Positions 1 to 8,660 of a stretch of 64,000 nucleotides of DNA are shown piece by piece. The notes beneath the pieces were generated by a model. The model was given only the letters and a program-made list of their open reading frames with translations, was not told the origin of the DNA and did not search any database. Every line of letters begins with the position of its first letter. Position 1 is the stretch's first letter. Source of the stretch: a virus; IMG/VR virus record IMGVR_UViG_3300044846_001842, positions 1 to 64,000 of that record. One strand, given 5' to 3'. Made by a program: the position numbers and the translations under genes.

Positions 1-1
1 G

Positions 2-172
2 ATGACTAGTGTAGAATTACAACTTACTCTATTACAATTTAAAACTTTAGTAGAAGAAGTTCAAGAAAATGCTTTTGTTAATAAGATGGTTAATTTGGAG
101 AAGTTTGATGTAACTAAACCAATTACTTTTTTAATACCTAATGGAAGAAAATTAATTATCAATATTAAATAA
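2..172 (+). CDS. Short hypothetical protein, possibly 5'-truncated by the window edge
   Basis: An open frame of 56 codons begins with ATG at position 2 and ends with TAA at 170-172, six bases before the next start. The product begins MTSVELQLTLLQFK, is predicted mostly helical at first, and ends with a short beta-like stretch (ITFLIPNGRKLIINIK). I do not recognise the family. The ATG sits at the window edge, so it may be internal to a longer gene that begins outside. Same strand and tight spacing place it in the operon leading to the terminase. Confidence 0.5.
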   Translation: MTSVELQLTLLQFKTLVEEVQENAFVNKMVNLEKFDVTKPITFLIPNGRKLIINIK

Positions 173-178
173 AAACCA

Positions 179-754
179 ATGAGTTTATTATTTACAGTAG
201 AAAGTAAAGTAGTAGTTCCAAGTACAGAAACGCTATTAATATTTCCTTTTAAAGAAATATGGGAAAAAGATAATTCAAAAGATAAAAGATATGCTATAGA
301 AGATTTTTCTTATATAGAGTTTATGGCATCTATTCAAAAAAGTAATCCTTATTCAGGTTACCCTGAACACCAAAGAGCAGAAAAGATTATACAAGATATT
401 ATTACTAGGGCAGAATGGGATCAAAAAGACCCTCTTTTACTTGCTGGTATTGAGAAATTAAAAGAGTTTCAAGCAGAAGCTTCTGTTACTTATAACTACT
501 ATATGGCTGCTAAATCTGCAGCTGAAAAAATGCAACATTTTTTTATTAATTTTAATATGTCAGATGTTAATCTTAGAACTGGAGCACCAATCTTTAAACC
601 TAAAGATATTACTTCAGCTTTAAATGATACTTCTAGAGTACTTGAAAATCTTAATACTTTAAGAGAAAAAGTTGACAATGAGGTATTTGAAGAAATTAAA
701 AAGAAAGGCCAAAAAGTAGTAAGTCCATTTGCAGATCCAAATAGTTTAAAATAA
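179..754 (+). CDS. Hypothetical protein upstream of the terminase genes
   Basis: The product is 191 aa, acidic and soluble, and mostly alpha-helical (for example EIWEKDNSKDK and ENLNTLREKVDNEVFEEI). No membrane segment, signal peptide or catalytic motif is visible. It sits six bases after the preceding gene and two genes before the large terminase, a position that in crAss-like phages often holds conserved proteins of unknown role linked to virion assembly. The C-terminus (VVSPFADPNSLK) looks like an ordered tail. A packaging or structural accessory role is inference from position only. Confidence 0.75.
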   Translation: MSLLFTVESKVVVPSTETLLIFPFKEIWEKDNSKDKRYAIEDFSYIEFMASIQKSNPYSGYPEHQRAEKIIQDIITRAEWDQKDPLLLAGIEKLKEFQAEASVTYNYYMAAKSAAEKMQHFFINFNMSDVNLRTGAPIFKPKDITSALNDTSRVLENLNTLREKVDNEVFEEIKKKGQKVVSPFADPNSLK

Positions 755-799
755 ATGAATACCTTTACATTTTAATACTAATCTTAAAATTAACAAGTT

Positions 800-1234
800 A
801 TGGCAAATTTAGCTAGCATCTTAGAAAATGATGATAACGGAATGGAAGAAAAAAAATCTTCTATGACAAAAGGAAAACGTGAAACTATTGCAGCTATGCT
901 TATGAAAGCTAGAACAGATGCTCACCTTACACACTTAAAACAAAAAGACAGAACTCTTGCTACTCACAATGCTATGAGCATGTTTTATGAAGGTATAGAA
1001 GAATTAGTAGATACTTATGTAGAAACTTCTATGGGTATTGATGATACTTTTTGCTTAGATGAAGTACCTGAAAGTGAACCTATTGAGAATCCTTTAAAGT
1101 ATTTCAAAGATTTGTATAACTCTTTACAAGCTGAAAGAGTAAACATTAAAGAGTCTTTTATTCAAAATCAAATTGATGAGATGGGACAATTAATTGCTCA
1201 CACTTTATACAGAATTAAATTTATTACTACATAA
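800..1234 (+). CDS. DUF5856-like helical protein (ferritin/Dps-like fold suspected)
   Basis: This 144-aa, all-helical protein has a low-complexity charged N-terminus (residues 1-30). Its core (about 33-75) has the pattern KARTDAHLTHLKQK followed by LATHNAMSMFYEGIEELVD. This spacing of His, Tyr and Glu in a helical hairpin matches my memory of the DUF5856 family found beside terminase genes in crAss-like and other large phages, where a ferritin-like four-helix fold has been suspected. It ends three bases before the TerL start, so it is co-transcribed. It occupies the place where a small terminase subunit would be expected, but no helix-turn-helix is evident, so I do not call it TerS. Confidence 0.7.
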   Translation: MANLASILENDDNGMEEKKSSMTKGKRETIAAMLMKARTDAHLTHLKQKDRTLATHNAMSMFYEGIEELVDTYVETSMGIDDTFCLDEVPESEPIENPLKYFKDLYNSLQAERVNIKESFIQNQIDEMGQLIAHTLYRIKFITT

Positions 1235-1237
1235 CAT

Positions 1238-3385
1238 ATGAGTCAATTAAGATCAATTAGAAACCCTGATGGGATTTGGATTAATACAGAAGTATTCAGA
1301 GAAGAGGCTAGGAAGTTTCAAAAATATGGTACTTACTGTCTAGATCCTTGGGGTTCTCCTGATTGGTTTTCTTATTGGCAAGAACAAAGAAATAGAATTA
1401 TTAATGGTTACTCTGTAGGTGGAGTTAAAGTTACAGGTGACCATTATTTCTATTTAAACTTCTGTCCTATCCTTAAGGCTGAGGATATGAATGCTAAAAA
1501 GTCTGCTAAGATTACAGACTTTCCTGACTTTTGGGATGGAGATTATAATTACTTTTGGGTTAGAGAAATTGCTTTTAATGGTATAGTTGATGGACTAGGA
1601 TTACCTATTGAAGAATCAAATAGTCTTTCTGATTTGTACAGAGGTCTTAAACTTGAAGTTAAAATTCAAGAAGAATACTTAAATGGGGGGTATAATCTTA
1701 TTGTAGGAAAATCTAGACGTAAAGGATACTCCTATAAGAATGCAGCTATTGCAGTTAAGAATTATCTATGCTATCCTAAGACCCTTACTATCTTTGGGGC
1801 TTATGAAAAGAAGTTCCTTTACCCTAAAGGTATCTTTACAATGTCTTCTAACTACCTCAACTTTATCAATGCTAATACTGCTTGGGTATACCCTAAAGAT
1901 ACAGTAGATAAGATGGACCACGTTAAGGCTTCTACTATTGAATATAGAAATGGAGTTAAAGTAGAGACAGGATTTATGTCTGAAATTATGGCACTTACTT
2001 TTAAAGATAATGCAGATGCTGCAAGGGGTAAGGATGCCAGAGATGTAATCTTTGAAGAGTCTGGAGCTTTTGGTACACCTGGATTATTGAAAGATTCTTA
2101 TGTAGCAACTCAAGACTGTGTAATGGCAGGAGCTATTAAGACAGGAATGATTACTATATTTGGTACATCAGGAGATATGGAAGGAGGTACTGCAGATTAT
2201 TCTGAGATGCACTCTAATCCACTTAGGTTTGGTATGTTACCTTTTCAAAATATCTGGGATGAAGATTCTGAAGATATGAAATGTGGTTTCTTCCATCCTA
2301 TTACTTGGAATATGGAAGGTTACTATGATGAGCATGGTAACTCTGATAGAGAAGGAGCTAAGACTCTAGAACTTGCTCAAAGAAAGGTTTTATTAGATAA
2401 TGGTGCAACTTCTGCAGATATTCAGAAGAGAATGCAAGAGAAACCATTGGGACCTTTTGAGGCATTTGGAATGGTATCTACAAATAACTTTCCTGTACTA
2501 GAACTTAAAAGACAACTTGAGATTGTCAAAGCCAAGAACCTACACATGATTATGGGGACTCCTGTCAAACTCTTTTATGACTATGAGTCTAAAAAAGTTA
2601 AAGCAGAACCTATACTTGATGGTACAGCTAATGTAATCTATAGACAAAAACCTGATAACACTTCTCTAGAAGGATGCCCTGTGATTTATGAGTATCCTGC
2701 TGAGGTTCCTCAAAGGGGAGCTTATAAAATAGGGTATGACCCTTACAGACAAGCCCAAGGAAGTTCCTTAGCTGTTGTAATTGTATACAAATCAGTAATT
2801 GTAGGAGAAAGAACTAAAAGAATAATTGTAGCAGAATATGTAGGTAGACCAGGAGAAGCAGATGATGTAAATTACATTTGTAGATTATTTGCAGAGCTTT
2901 ATAATACTACTATTATGCATGAAAATGAAGTAACCCATGTTAAGGATTACTTTAGAAGAAGAAAACAATTACACTATTTAGCTTATCAACCTGATGAAGT
3001 TATAAAGAAGAATGTGAAGAATTCTAAAGTTAACAGACTTTATGGATGTCACATGATAGATCAACTTAAAGATGCAGGTGAAAAATACATTAAATCTTGG
3101 TTACTAGAAACACTTGATTATGATGATGAAGGGTTTCCAATTAGAGCTTTAGATCAAATATATTCTATAGGATTACTTGAAGAGTTAATTAGCTATAATA
3201 GAAAAGGTAACTTTGATAGGGTTATGGCTCTTATGCAAGTCATGTTTCAAGATCAAGAAGATTTACATGGTAAAGAGTATCAACCTAAGTTTAATGGAAA
3301 TAAAAAAGCAAAACAGCTATTAGATATGATGGGAAGTATGTATCAAAAAAATAATAACAAGAACTCGCTACAAAGATTAAATTAA
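1238..3385 (+). CDS. terL: Terminase large subunit (TerL)
   Basis: This 715-aa packaging motor drives ATP-dependent translocation of DNA through the portal and cuts the concatemer. The ATPase half has a Walker A-like element with the GKSRRKGYS signature (about 157-165), a Walker B (VIFEESG, 270-276, with the catalytic Glu pair) and a coupling motif (FGTSGD, 308-313). The C-terminal nuclease half starts around residue 495 with KIGYDPYR, whose Asp501 fits the first metal ligand of the RNase H-like fold. The length is typical of crAss-like TerL. The portal gene follows after 34 bases. A TACTTTTG box in that gap lacks a partner -33 element, so I do not call a promoter there. Confidence 0.95.
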   Translation: MSQLRSIRNPDGIWINTEVFREEARKFQKYGTYCLDPWGSPDWFSYWQEQRNRIINGYSVGGVKVTGDHYFYLNFCPILKAEDMNAKKSAKITDFPDFWDGDYNYFWVREIAFNGIVDGLGLPIEESNSLSDLYRGLKLEVKIQEEYLNGGYNLIVGKSRRKGYSYKNAAIAVKNYLCYPKTLTIFGAYEKKFLYPKGIFTMSSNYLNFINANTAWVYPKDTVDKMDHVKASTIEYRNGVKVETGFMSEIMALTFKDNADAARGKDARDVIFEESGAFGTPGLLKDSYVATQDCVMAGAIKTGMITIFGTSGDMEGGTADYSEMHSNPLRFGMLPFQNIWDEDSEDMKCGFFHPITWNMEGYYDEHGNSDREGAKTLELAQRKVLLDNGATSADIQKRMQEKPLGPFEAFGMVSTNNFPVLELKRQLEIVKAKNLHMIMGTPVKLFYDYESKKVKAEPILDGTANVIYRQKPDNTSLEGCPVIYEYPAEVPQRGAYKIGYDPYRQAQGSSLAVVIVYKSVIVGERTKRIIVAEYVGRPGEADDVNYICRLFAELYNTTIMHENEVTHVKDYFRRRKQLHYLAYQPDEVIKKNVKNSKVNRLYGCHMIDQLKDAGEKYIKSWLLETLDYDDEGFPIRALDQIYSIGLLEELISYNRKGNFDRVMALMQVMFQDQEDLHGKEYQPKFNGNKKAKQLLDMMGSMYQKNNNKNSLQRLN

Positions 3386-3419
3386 TTATTACTTTTGTAA
3401 CTACTTATATTTTAGAGAT

Positions 3420-5837
3420 ATGAATCAACCTGTTACTCAACCTAAATCTTATTCTACTGAAAGACTCAGTAGAACTGATAAAGAATCTCAAAACTTTCTT
3501 TGGTATAGAGAAAAGATTGACATGTATGATACTAAAGCTAATTTCTTATCTATAGGATATGGAGGAGTTAATGAATACAAAAGAATGAGGGTTAATTATG
3601 ACCTTTTTAATAACATTGTTGACCTTTCAGATTTTGCTTATGTAGCTACACCTTATGGAGCTGATCAAGGAGAAATGCCAGCTCAAATGGCAAACAGAGA
3701 TATTTGCTCTTATAGAGTAAAAGCTCTTATTGGCATGGAAATGAAAAGACCTTTTGGGTATAGAGTAATGGCTACCAACAGAGAAGCTTCTAATAGAAAA
3801 GTAGAAGAAGAAACTAATAGAATCAAACAGTATGTTGTAGAATCTATTATGGCTCCTATCAGACAAGAAGCAGAAGCTAAGTATCAAGCTGAAATGAAAG
3901 GTAGAGAACTTAGTGAACAAGAAATGCAAGAAATACAGCAACAAATTGAAGCTGAAATTGAGCAAAAAACTCCAGATAAAGTTAGAGCTTACATGAGAAG
4001 AGATCACAGAGATCCTGCTGAAGTTCAAGGGCAACAACTGTTAAATTATTTAATTAAGAAACTTGACGCAAGAAAAAAATTTAATAATGGCTGGAAACAT
4101 GGGTTGATTTCTGCTTATGAAGTTTATTGGTTAGGCATAATAAATGGAGAACCAGCAATGAAAGTTGTAAACCCTGTTAGATTTTCCTGTGATAAGGCTT
4201 CAGATTTAGATTACATTGAACAAGGAGAATGGGCAGCAGCAGAGTACAGAATGCATCCTTCACAAATTGTACAGACTTTTGATTTAGATGACAAAGAAAT
4301 AGATACTCTTTGGAGAAACTATAACCACCATATTACTCAAAGAGTACATGATAACTTATTTAACTTTGATGAGTATCTTACCTATGAGGATAAAAATTCA
4401 ATTAGAGTTTTACACTGTGTATTTAAAGGACTTAGAAAAGTAGGTTGGTTAGATTACATTGATGAAGATGGAATTCTTCAAACTAGGTTTATGGTTGATG
4501 AGTCTTATAAACTTAACAAAGCTATGGGGGATGTTAAAATTACCTGGGAATGGCTTCCTGAAGTTTATGAAGGTTATAAGATTGGAATGCACATTTACAA
4601 AGAGATGAGACCTGTGCCAGGACAATTTAAAGATCCAGATAATATTTACAAATGCACTTTACCTTATTATGGTGCTATCTATGATAATACTAACTCTCAG
4701 CCTACATCTGTAATGGATAGAATGAAAGTTTATCAGTACTACTACAACATAGTAATGTATAGACTTGAATTATTACTTGCTTCAGATAAAGGTAAAAAGA
4801 TATTAATGAACATTAATGCTATTCCTACTGATTCTGGAATAGACCTTAAAAAATGGCAATACTTCTTTGAAAGTACTCCTTTTATGTGGTATAATCCTGA
4901 TGAAGAAGGGATGAACCAAAGTGATGTGAATACTATTGCTAAAACCTTAGATCTTTCTTTAGCTTCTGATATTCAAAAATATATTCAACTTGCAGATTAC
5001 TTAGAGCAAAAATGTGGTAAATCTGTAGGTATTACAGACCCTGTATTAGGGCAAACTTCAGTATCTGAAAGAGTTGCTAATAATCAACAAAACTTAGTTC
5101 AGACTTCACACATGTTGGAACCTTACTTTGATTTACACAACTGTATTAAAAGAAATGTACTTCAAGGTTTACTTGATTTAGCTAAAGTTGCTTATGCTAC
5201 TTCTGATAAGAAACATATATCTTATATCTTAGATGACATGTCTATGGAAATGTTACAGATGGATATTAACCTTCTTGATGAAAGTACATTAGGTTTGTTT
5301 ATGGAAGACTCTTCTATGTCAGAAGAAATTAAACAGACTATTCAGCAACTTGCTCATGCTGCAATGCAAAATCAAAAAATTGAATTATCCGATGTCCTTA
5401 AAGTAATTAAACAAGATTCTATACAAGAAGCTGAAGAAGCATTACTTGTATCTGAAGAACTCAGAACTAAAAGAGAACAAGAAAATGCTCAAGCTCAATC
5501 TAAGGCTAAAGCAGAGTCTGAACAAAAACAAAGAGATTGGGAAAAAGAGAAGATGTCTATTGAACATGGTAATACTATGGAGGAAATAGAAGCTAAAGGA
5601 AATATTGACCTTCAAAAACAAGCTATGCTTTCTATGGGATTTGACCCTAATAAAGATGTAGATAATGATGGTATACCTGATGTATTAGAAGTAGCTAGAG
5701 ATGGAGTTAATGCTGAAATTCAAAGGTCAAAAGAAGCTAGAGAAAATAAAAAGTTAGACTTCCAAATTAAAGACGCTAAAGAAAAAAATAAATTAAAAGA
5801 AAAAGAATTAGTCCAAAAAGGAGCAAATTCAAAATAA
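3420..5837 (+). CDS. Portal protein
   Basis: This 805-aa protein directly follows TerL, the canonical portal position, and its length agrees with the large portals of crAss-like phages. The portal forms the dodecameric ring through which DNA enters and leaves the head. Visible parts are a highly charged helical segment (about 145-205), a long mixed core, and a C-terminal coiled coil (about 660-800) rich in Glu, Lys and Gln that would form the barrel. Within the tail, around residues 742-755, is DPNKDVDNDGIPDVLE, a calcium-binding-loop-like DxDxDG motif. A coding shadow on the opposite strand (3627-4037) is not a gene. Confidence 0.9.
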   Translation: MNQPVTQPKSYSTERLSRTDKESQNFLWYREKIDMYDTKANFLSIGYGGVNEYKRMRVNYDLFNNIVDLSDFAYVATPYGADQGEMPAQMANRDICSYRVKALIGMEMKRPFGYRVMATNREASNRKVEEETNRIKQYVVESIMAPIRQEAEAKYQAEMKGRELSEQEMQEIQQQIEAEIEQKTPDKVRAYMRRDHRDPAEVQGQQLLNYLIKKLDARKKFNNGWKHGLISAYEVYWLGIINGEPAMKVVNPVRFSCDKASDLDYIEQGEWAAAEYRMHPSQIVQTFDLDDKEIDTLWRNYNHHITQRVHDNLFNFDEYLTYEDKNSIRVLHCVFKGLRKVGWLDYIDEDGILQTRFMVDESYKLNKAMGDVKITWEWLPEVYEGYKIGMHIYKEMRPVPGQFKDPDNIYKCTLPYYGAIYDNTNSQPTSVMDRMKVYQYYYNIVMYRLELLLASDKGKKILMNINAIPTDSGIDLKKWQYFFESTPFMWYNPDEEGMNQSDVNTIAKTLDLSLASDIQKYIQLADYLEQKCGKSVGITDPVLGQTSVSERVANNQQNLVQTSHMLEPYFDLHNCIKRNVLQGLLDLAKVAYATSDKKHISYILDDMSMEMLQMDINLLDESTLGLFMEDSSMSEEIKQTIQQLAHAAMQNQKIELSDVLKVIKQDSIQEAEEALLVSEELRTKREQENAQAQSKAKAESEQKQRDWEKEKMSIEHGNTMEEIEAKGNIDLQKQAMLSMGFDPNKDVDNDGIPDVLEVARDGVNAEIQRSKEARENKKLDFQIKDAKEKNKLKEKELVQKGANSK

Positions 5838-5843
5838 AAGCTA

Positions 5844-5882
5844 TTACATTTTAAATAAGAAGAGTTCATTTTTAAAATGTAA
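5844..5882. repeat. 12-bp perfect inverted repeat in a leader region
   Basis: TTACATTTTAAA (5844-5855) and its exact complement (5871-5882) flank a 15-nt spacer in the 80-bp gap between the portal and the next gene. The stem is almost all A-T and no T-run follows, so it is a poor intrinsic terminator. It could be an mRNA processing or stability hairpin, or a protein-binding palindrome. Confidence 0.55.
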
Positions 5883-5917
5883 TTTATTAAACAATTAAAC
5901 TTAAATTTGTCACAGTT

Positions 5918-7093
5918 ATGAGTGGAACAGAGAAAACCATTGATCAATTTGGAGGTTGGGAAGATACTTCTCAACAACATGATTTCTTCGGAGAAACTAA
6001 TTTAGTAGAGGATGTAATTACATCAGTTGAGAAAGATGATGTAGTAGACCCTACTAAAACAGAAGAAGTTAAAGAAAAAATTGCCAAAGAAAAAGAAGAA
6101 CAAGAATTAGTAGACAAGCAATTTGAAACTTTTTTACCAACTTCAAAAGGAACAGGAAATGAATATGAAGATGAAAATGAAGGAACAGATCCTAGTAAAG
6201 AAAAACCTACATCAGTAGTAAGTCCAAAGACTACTTTAGCTTTTTTAAAAGAAAAAGGGTTAGTAGAATATGAAGAAGACCCTGAAAAACCTTTAACAGA
6301 TCAAGATGCTGATAACCTTTTAGAAGATTCATGGGAAGCAGCTTTAGAAAAAGAAGTTGAATCTACTATTAAAGATTTACCTGATGAATTAAAACAACTA
6401 ATTAAGTTTGCTTCTAAAGGTGGAGATGTAGGACAGTTATTAGGTAAGATGGTGCAACATGCAACATCAGGCATTAATAAAAATAGTGATATAGACAATG
6501 AAGATGTTCAAGTTCTTGCTGTCACTATGGATCTAAGAAATCAAGGTCATGACCAAGAGTATATAGATGCTCAGATTGAATTCTTAAAAGAAAAAGACAA
6601 ACTTGGAGGAATTGCTAAAAAATCTTTTGATAAGATTGTAGCAGAACAAGAAGCTGAGACTGCAGGCCAAGTTCAAAGACAAAAAGAAGTCTTAGAAAAT
6701 AAAAAGAAAGCAGCTAGAGAATATAAGAGTAATATCACTACTCATATCAATAGCTTAGAAGATGCAGGTGGATTGCCAATATCTAAACAAGATAAAACAA
6801 TTCTTCCTACTTATATTTCAGAGCCAACTGTAGAATTACAAGATGGCAGATTTGTAAGTGAAATGCAAGCTGACCTGTTTAAGGTTATGGCAGATAAAGA
6901 CAAGATTGTTCTTTTAGCTAAACTCTTAAAGTCAGATTTTGATTTTGGTGCTATTGAAAGAAAAAAACAAACAGCAGCAGCAAGAGGAATCAAAAATGAA
7001 ATCCAAAGAGCTGATAAAACACAAACTATAACAAATTCATCTAGTGGAGGTCACAAAACACAGAAGAAAGCAGTCTGGGAGATGCTAGACTAA
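5918..7093 (+). CDS. Acidic coiled-coil protein, probable capsid scaffold
   Basis: This 391-aa protein lies between portal and major capsid protein, where tailed phages usually encode scaffold or maturation functions. It is very acidic in its N-terminal 150 residues (runs such as EEVKEKIAKEKEEQEL), then largely helical with basic, coiled-coil-like segments (about 230-290) and a basic C-terminus (KTQKKAVWEML). High charge, low aromatic content and helical bias are typical of scaffolds, with the C-terminus contacting coat protein. No Ser-protease or HK97-type prohead protease motif is visible, so scaffold is preferred over protease. The assignment rests on position and composition. Confidence 0.7.
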   Translation: MSGTEKTIDQFGGWEDTSQQHDFFGETNLVEDVITSVEKDDVVDPTKTEEVKEKIAKEKEEQELVDKQFETFLPTSKGTGNEYEDENEGTDPSKEKPTSVVSPKTTLAFLKEKGLVEYEEDPEKPLTDQDADNLLEDSWEAALEKEVESTIKDLPDELKQLIKFASKGGDVGQLLGKMVQHATSGINKNSDIDNEDVQVLAVTMDLRNQGHDQEYIDAQIEFLKEKDKLGGIAKKSFDKIVAEQEAETAGQVQRQKEVLENKKKAAREYKSNITTHINSLEDAGGLPISKQDKTILPTYISEPTVELQDGRFVSEMQADLFKVMADKDKIVLLAKLLKSDFDFGAIERKKQTAAARGIKNEIQRADKTQTITNSSSGGHKTQKKAVWEMLD

Positions 7094-7130
7094 ATTTTAA
7101 ATTCAATTATTAACTTTAAACTAAATTAAA

Positions 7131-8588
7131 ATGGCTACATTAGGAAGTAGACTTCTCGTGAAAGAGATGGAATGGAATGCAAATATGACTGAGCAGTCTC
7201 ACTTAGGTGCTGCTTTGATTGCAAAACCACACCGTATCTTAGGAGAAATGGACAAACTTTTTTCTGCTCAGAACTATTACTCTGACAACCCAATGTCTTC
7301 ATTGTTGATGGGTAACTCCAAGACTGAAGAGACTATTGGTAACACAGAATGGGAATGGGAATTGAAAGGTGCCAACACTAGACCTCTAGTTGTTGTAGAA
7401 AATGTTGAAGCTCAGGGTAACAATACTCCGGGTAAATTCAAAAAAACATTTAAAATTAAACTTGATGAGAACTGGTATTTACCAGGGGATGTAATCATGC
7501 CGGGTACTTCTAACAAGAAATACCAAGTACGAATTCAAAATCAAGGTGTAAAACATGGAGATGGAACAGTCTATACTGTTAGAATGAACTCAGATGACCC
7601 ACAAGCATTTATGCCTGTTAAGTATTTGAATCCAGGACAACAATGGGGTAAACTATTCTCTCAATATGAAGAAGCTGCAGAACAATCAGGTTCTACTGTA
7701 TTCAGCTTACCTATTGCTTTCCGTAATAGAATGTCTAAATACCGTAAAGAATACAGAATTACTGACTATGCTTCTACTGAAGTATTAGCTGTAGCTATCC
7801 CGGATTCTAAAGGTGCTTATCATAATTCATGGATGCGTTATGCTGAAGTTGAATATTGGCAACAATGGTACAGAGAAGTAGAAAGAGGATATTGGTATTC
7901 AAGATCTGCTGATACTGTATTAGGTGCTAATGGTAGACCAGTAAGAATGGGGCCTGGTATTCAGGAGCAATTAGAAGACTCTCACCAACACAGATATTCT
8001 CATTTGACTGCTAAGTTAATTGAAGAATACTTGCAAGATATATTCTACTCAAGAGTTAAACCAGGTCAAGGAAGACAGGTTAAAGGTTTTACAGGTGAGT
8101 ATGGTATGTTACAGTTCCACAGAGCTATCCAAGATTGGCAAAATAAATCAGGTTTCATTAAGAATGTTGAGGTTTATACTAACAAAGTAAAATCTGATAT
8201 TCACACTAATGCACTTGAAGCAGGTTACCAATTTGTAAAATACAACATGGCAAATGGTGCATCTCTTGAGTTAATCCACAATCCTCTTTATGATGACAGA
8301 GAGATTAACTTTGAAATTGATGAGGTTACAGGATTCCCTATTGAGTCACAAAGAATTACATTCTTAGACTTCTCAGGAGAAGCTAAAAACTCTAACATCA
8401 AAATCATGAACAAGAAAGATGGTTTTGCCTTTACTTATGTTGAAGGTATGTATGGTCCTTATGGTCCTAAAAATGGAGGTAGCTCTGCTCACTCTGGTTC
8501 ATACTATGAAATGCATGTTGAGAAGTCTTGTGGTATCCATATCCATGACATCACTAAATGTGGAGAACTAATTTTATCTAGAAATTAA
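7131..8588 (+). CDS. Major capsid protein
   Basis: This 485-aa protein builds the icosahedral head, presumably with the HK97 fold. Support comes from its place after portal and putative scaffold, its length, and codon choice that differs from its neighbours: more C-ending codons such as AAC, TTC and CGT, as expected for the most highly expressed gene. The N-terminal part carries a segment like a capsid N-arm (LVKEMEWNANMTEQ). Tyr/Trp-rich stretches around 240-260 (MRYAEVEYWQQWYREVE) and a C-terminal Gly/Tyr-rich loop (YGPYGPKNGGSS) follow. I cannot confirm the fold by eye. A free-standing homing endonuclease gene follows directly. Confidence 0.85.
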   Translation: MATLGSRLLVKEMEWNANMTEQSHLGAALIAKPHRILGEMDKLFSAQNYYSDNPMSSLLMGNSKTEETIGNTEWEWELKGANTRPLVVVENVEAQGNNTPGKFKKTFKIKLDENWYLPGDVIMPGTSNKKYQVRIQNQGVKHGDGTVYTVRMNSDDPQAFMPVKYLNPGQQWGKLFSQYEEAAEQSGSTVFSLPIAFRNRMSKYRKEYRITDYASTEVLAVAIPDSKGAYHNSWMRYAEVEYWQQWYREVERGYWYSRSADTVLGANGRPVRMGPGIQEQLEDSHQHRYSHLTAKLIEEYLQDIFYSRVKPGQGRQVKGFTGEYGMLQFHRAIQDWQNKSGFIKNVEVYTNKVKSDIHTNALEAGYQFVKYNMANGASLELIHNPLYDDREINFEIDEVTGFPIESQRITFLDFSGEAKNSNIKIMNKKDGFAFTYVEGMYGPYGPKNGGSSAHSGSYYEMHVEKSCGIHIHDITKCGELILSRN

Positions 8589-8600
8589 TTTGACAAACAT

Positions 8601-8631
8601 TTTGTAACATCCTAAAGTTTTCCTATCTTTG
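8601..8631 (+). promoter_or_regulatory. Bacteroidetes-type promoter for the homing endonuclease gene
   Basis: TTTG at 8601-8604 (-33 element) is followed after exactly 19 nt by TATCTTTG at 8624-8631 (-7 element). This is a full match to the Bacteroidetes primary-sigma consensus TTTG-N19-21-TAnnTTTG. Transcription would start near 8637-8639, giving a leader of roughly 22-24 nt before the ATG at 8661. It is the only complete two-part match I found in an intergenic gap of the window. Confidence 0.75.
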
Positions 8632-8660
8632 TTGAAATTAATTCATTAAAAGATACAAAG

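Noticed and set aside
3390-3397. TACTTTTG box before the portal gene as a promoter
   Set aside because: Matches the -7 consensus, but no TTTG lies 19-21 nt upstream; AT-rich gaps produce such boxes by chance.
3627-4037. Minus-strand open frame opposite the portal gene
   Set aside because: Phe/Ser/Leu-rich translation typical of an antisense shadow in an AT-rich genome; fully inside a well-supported gene.
5902-5909. TAAATTTG box before the scaffold-like gene as a promoter
   Set aside because: No -33 element, and the predicted start would give an almost leaderless message.
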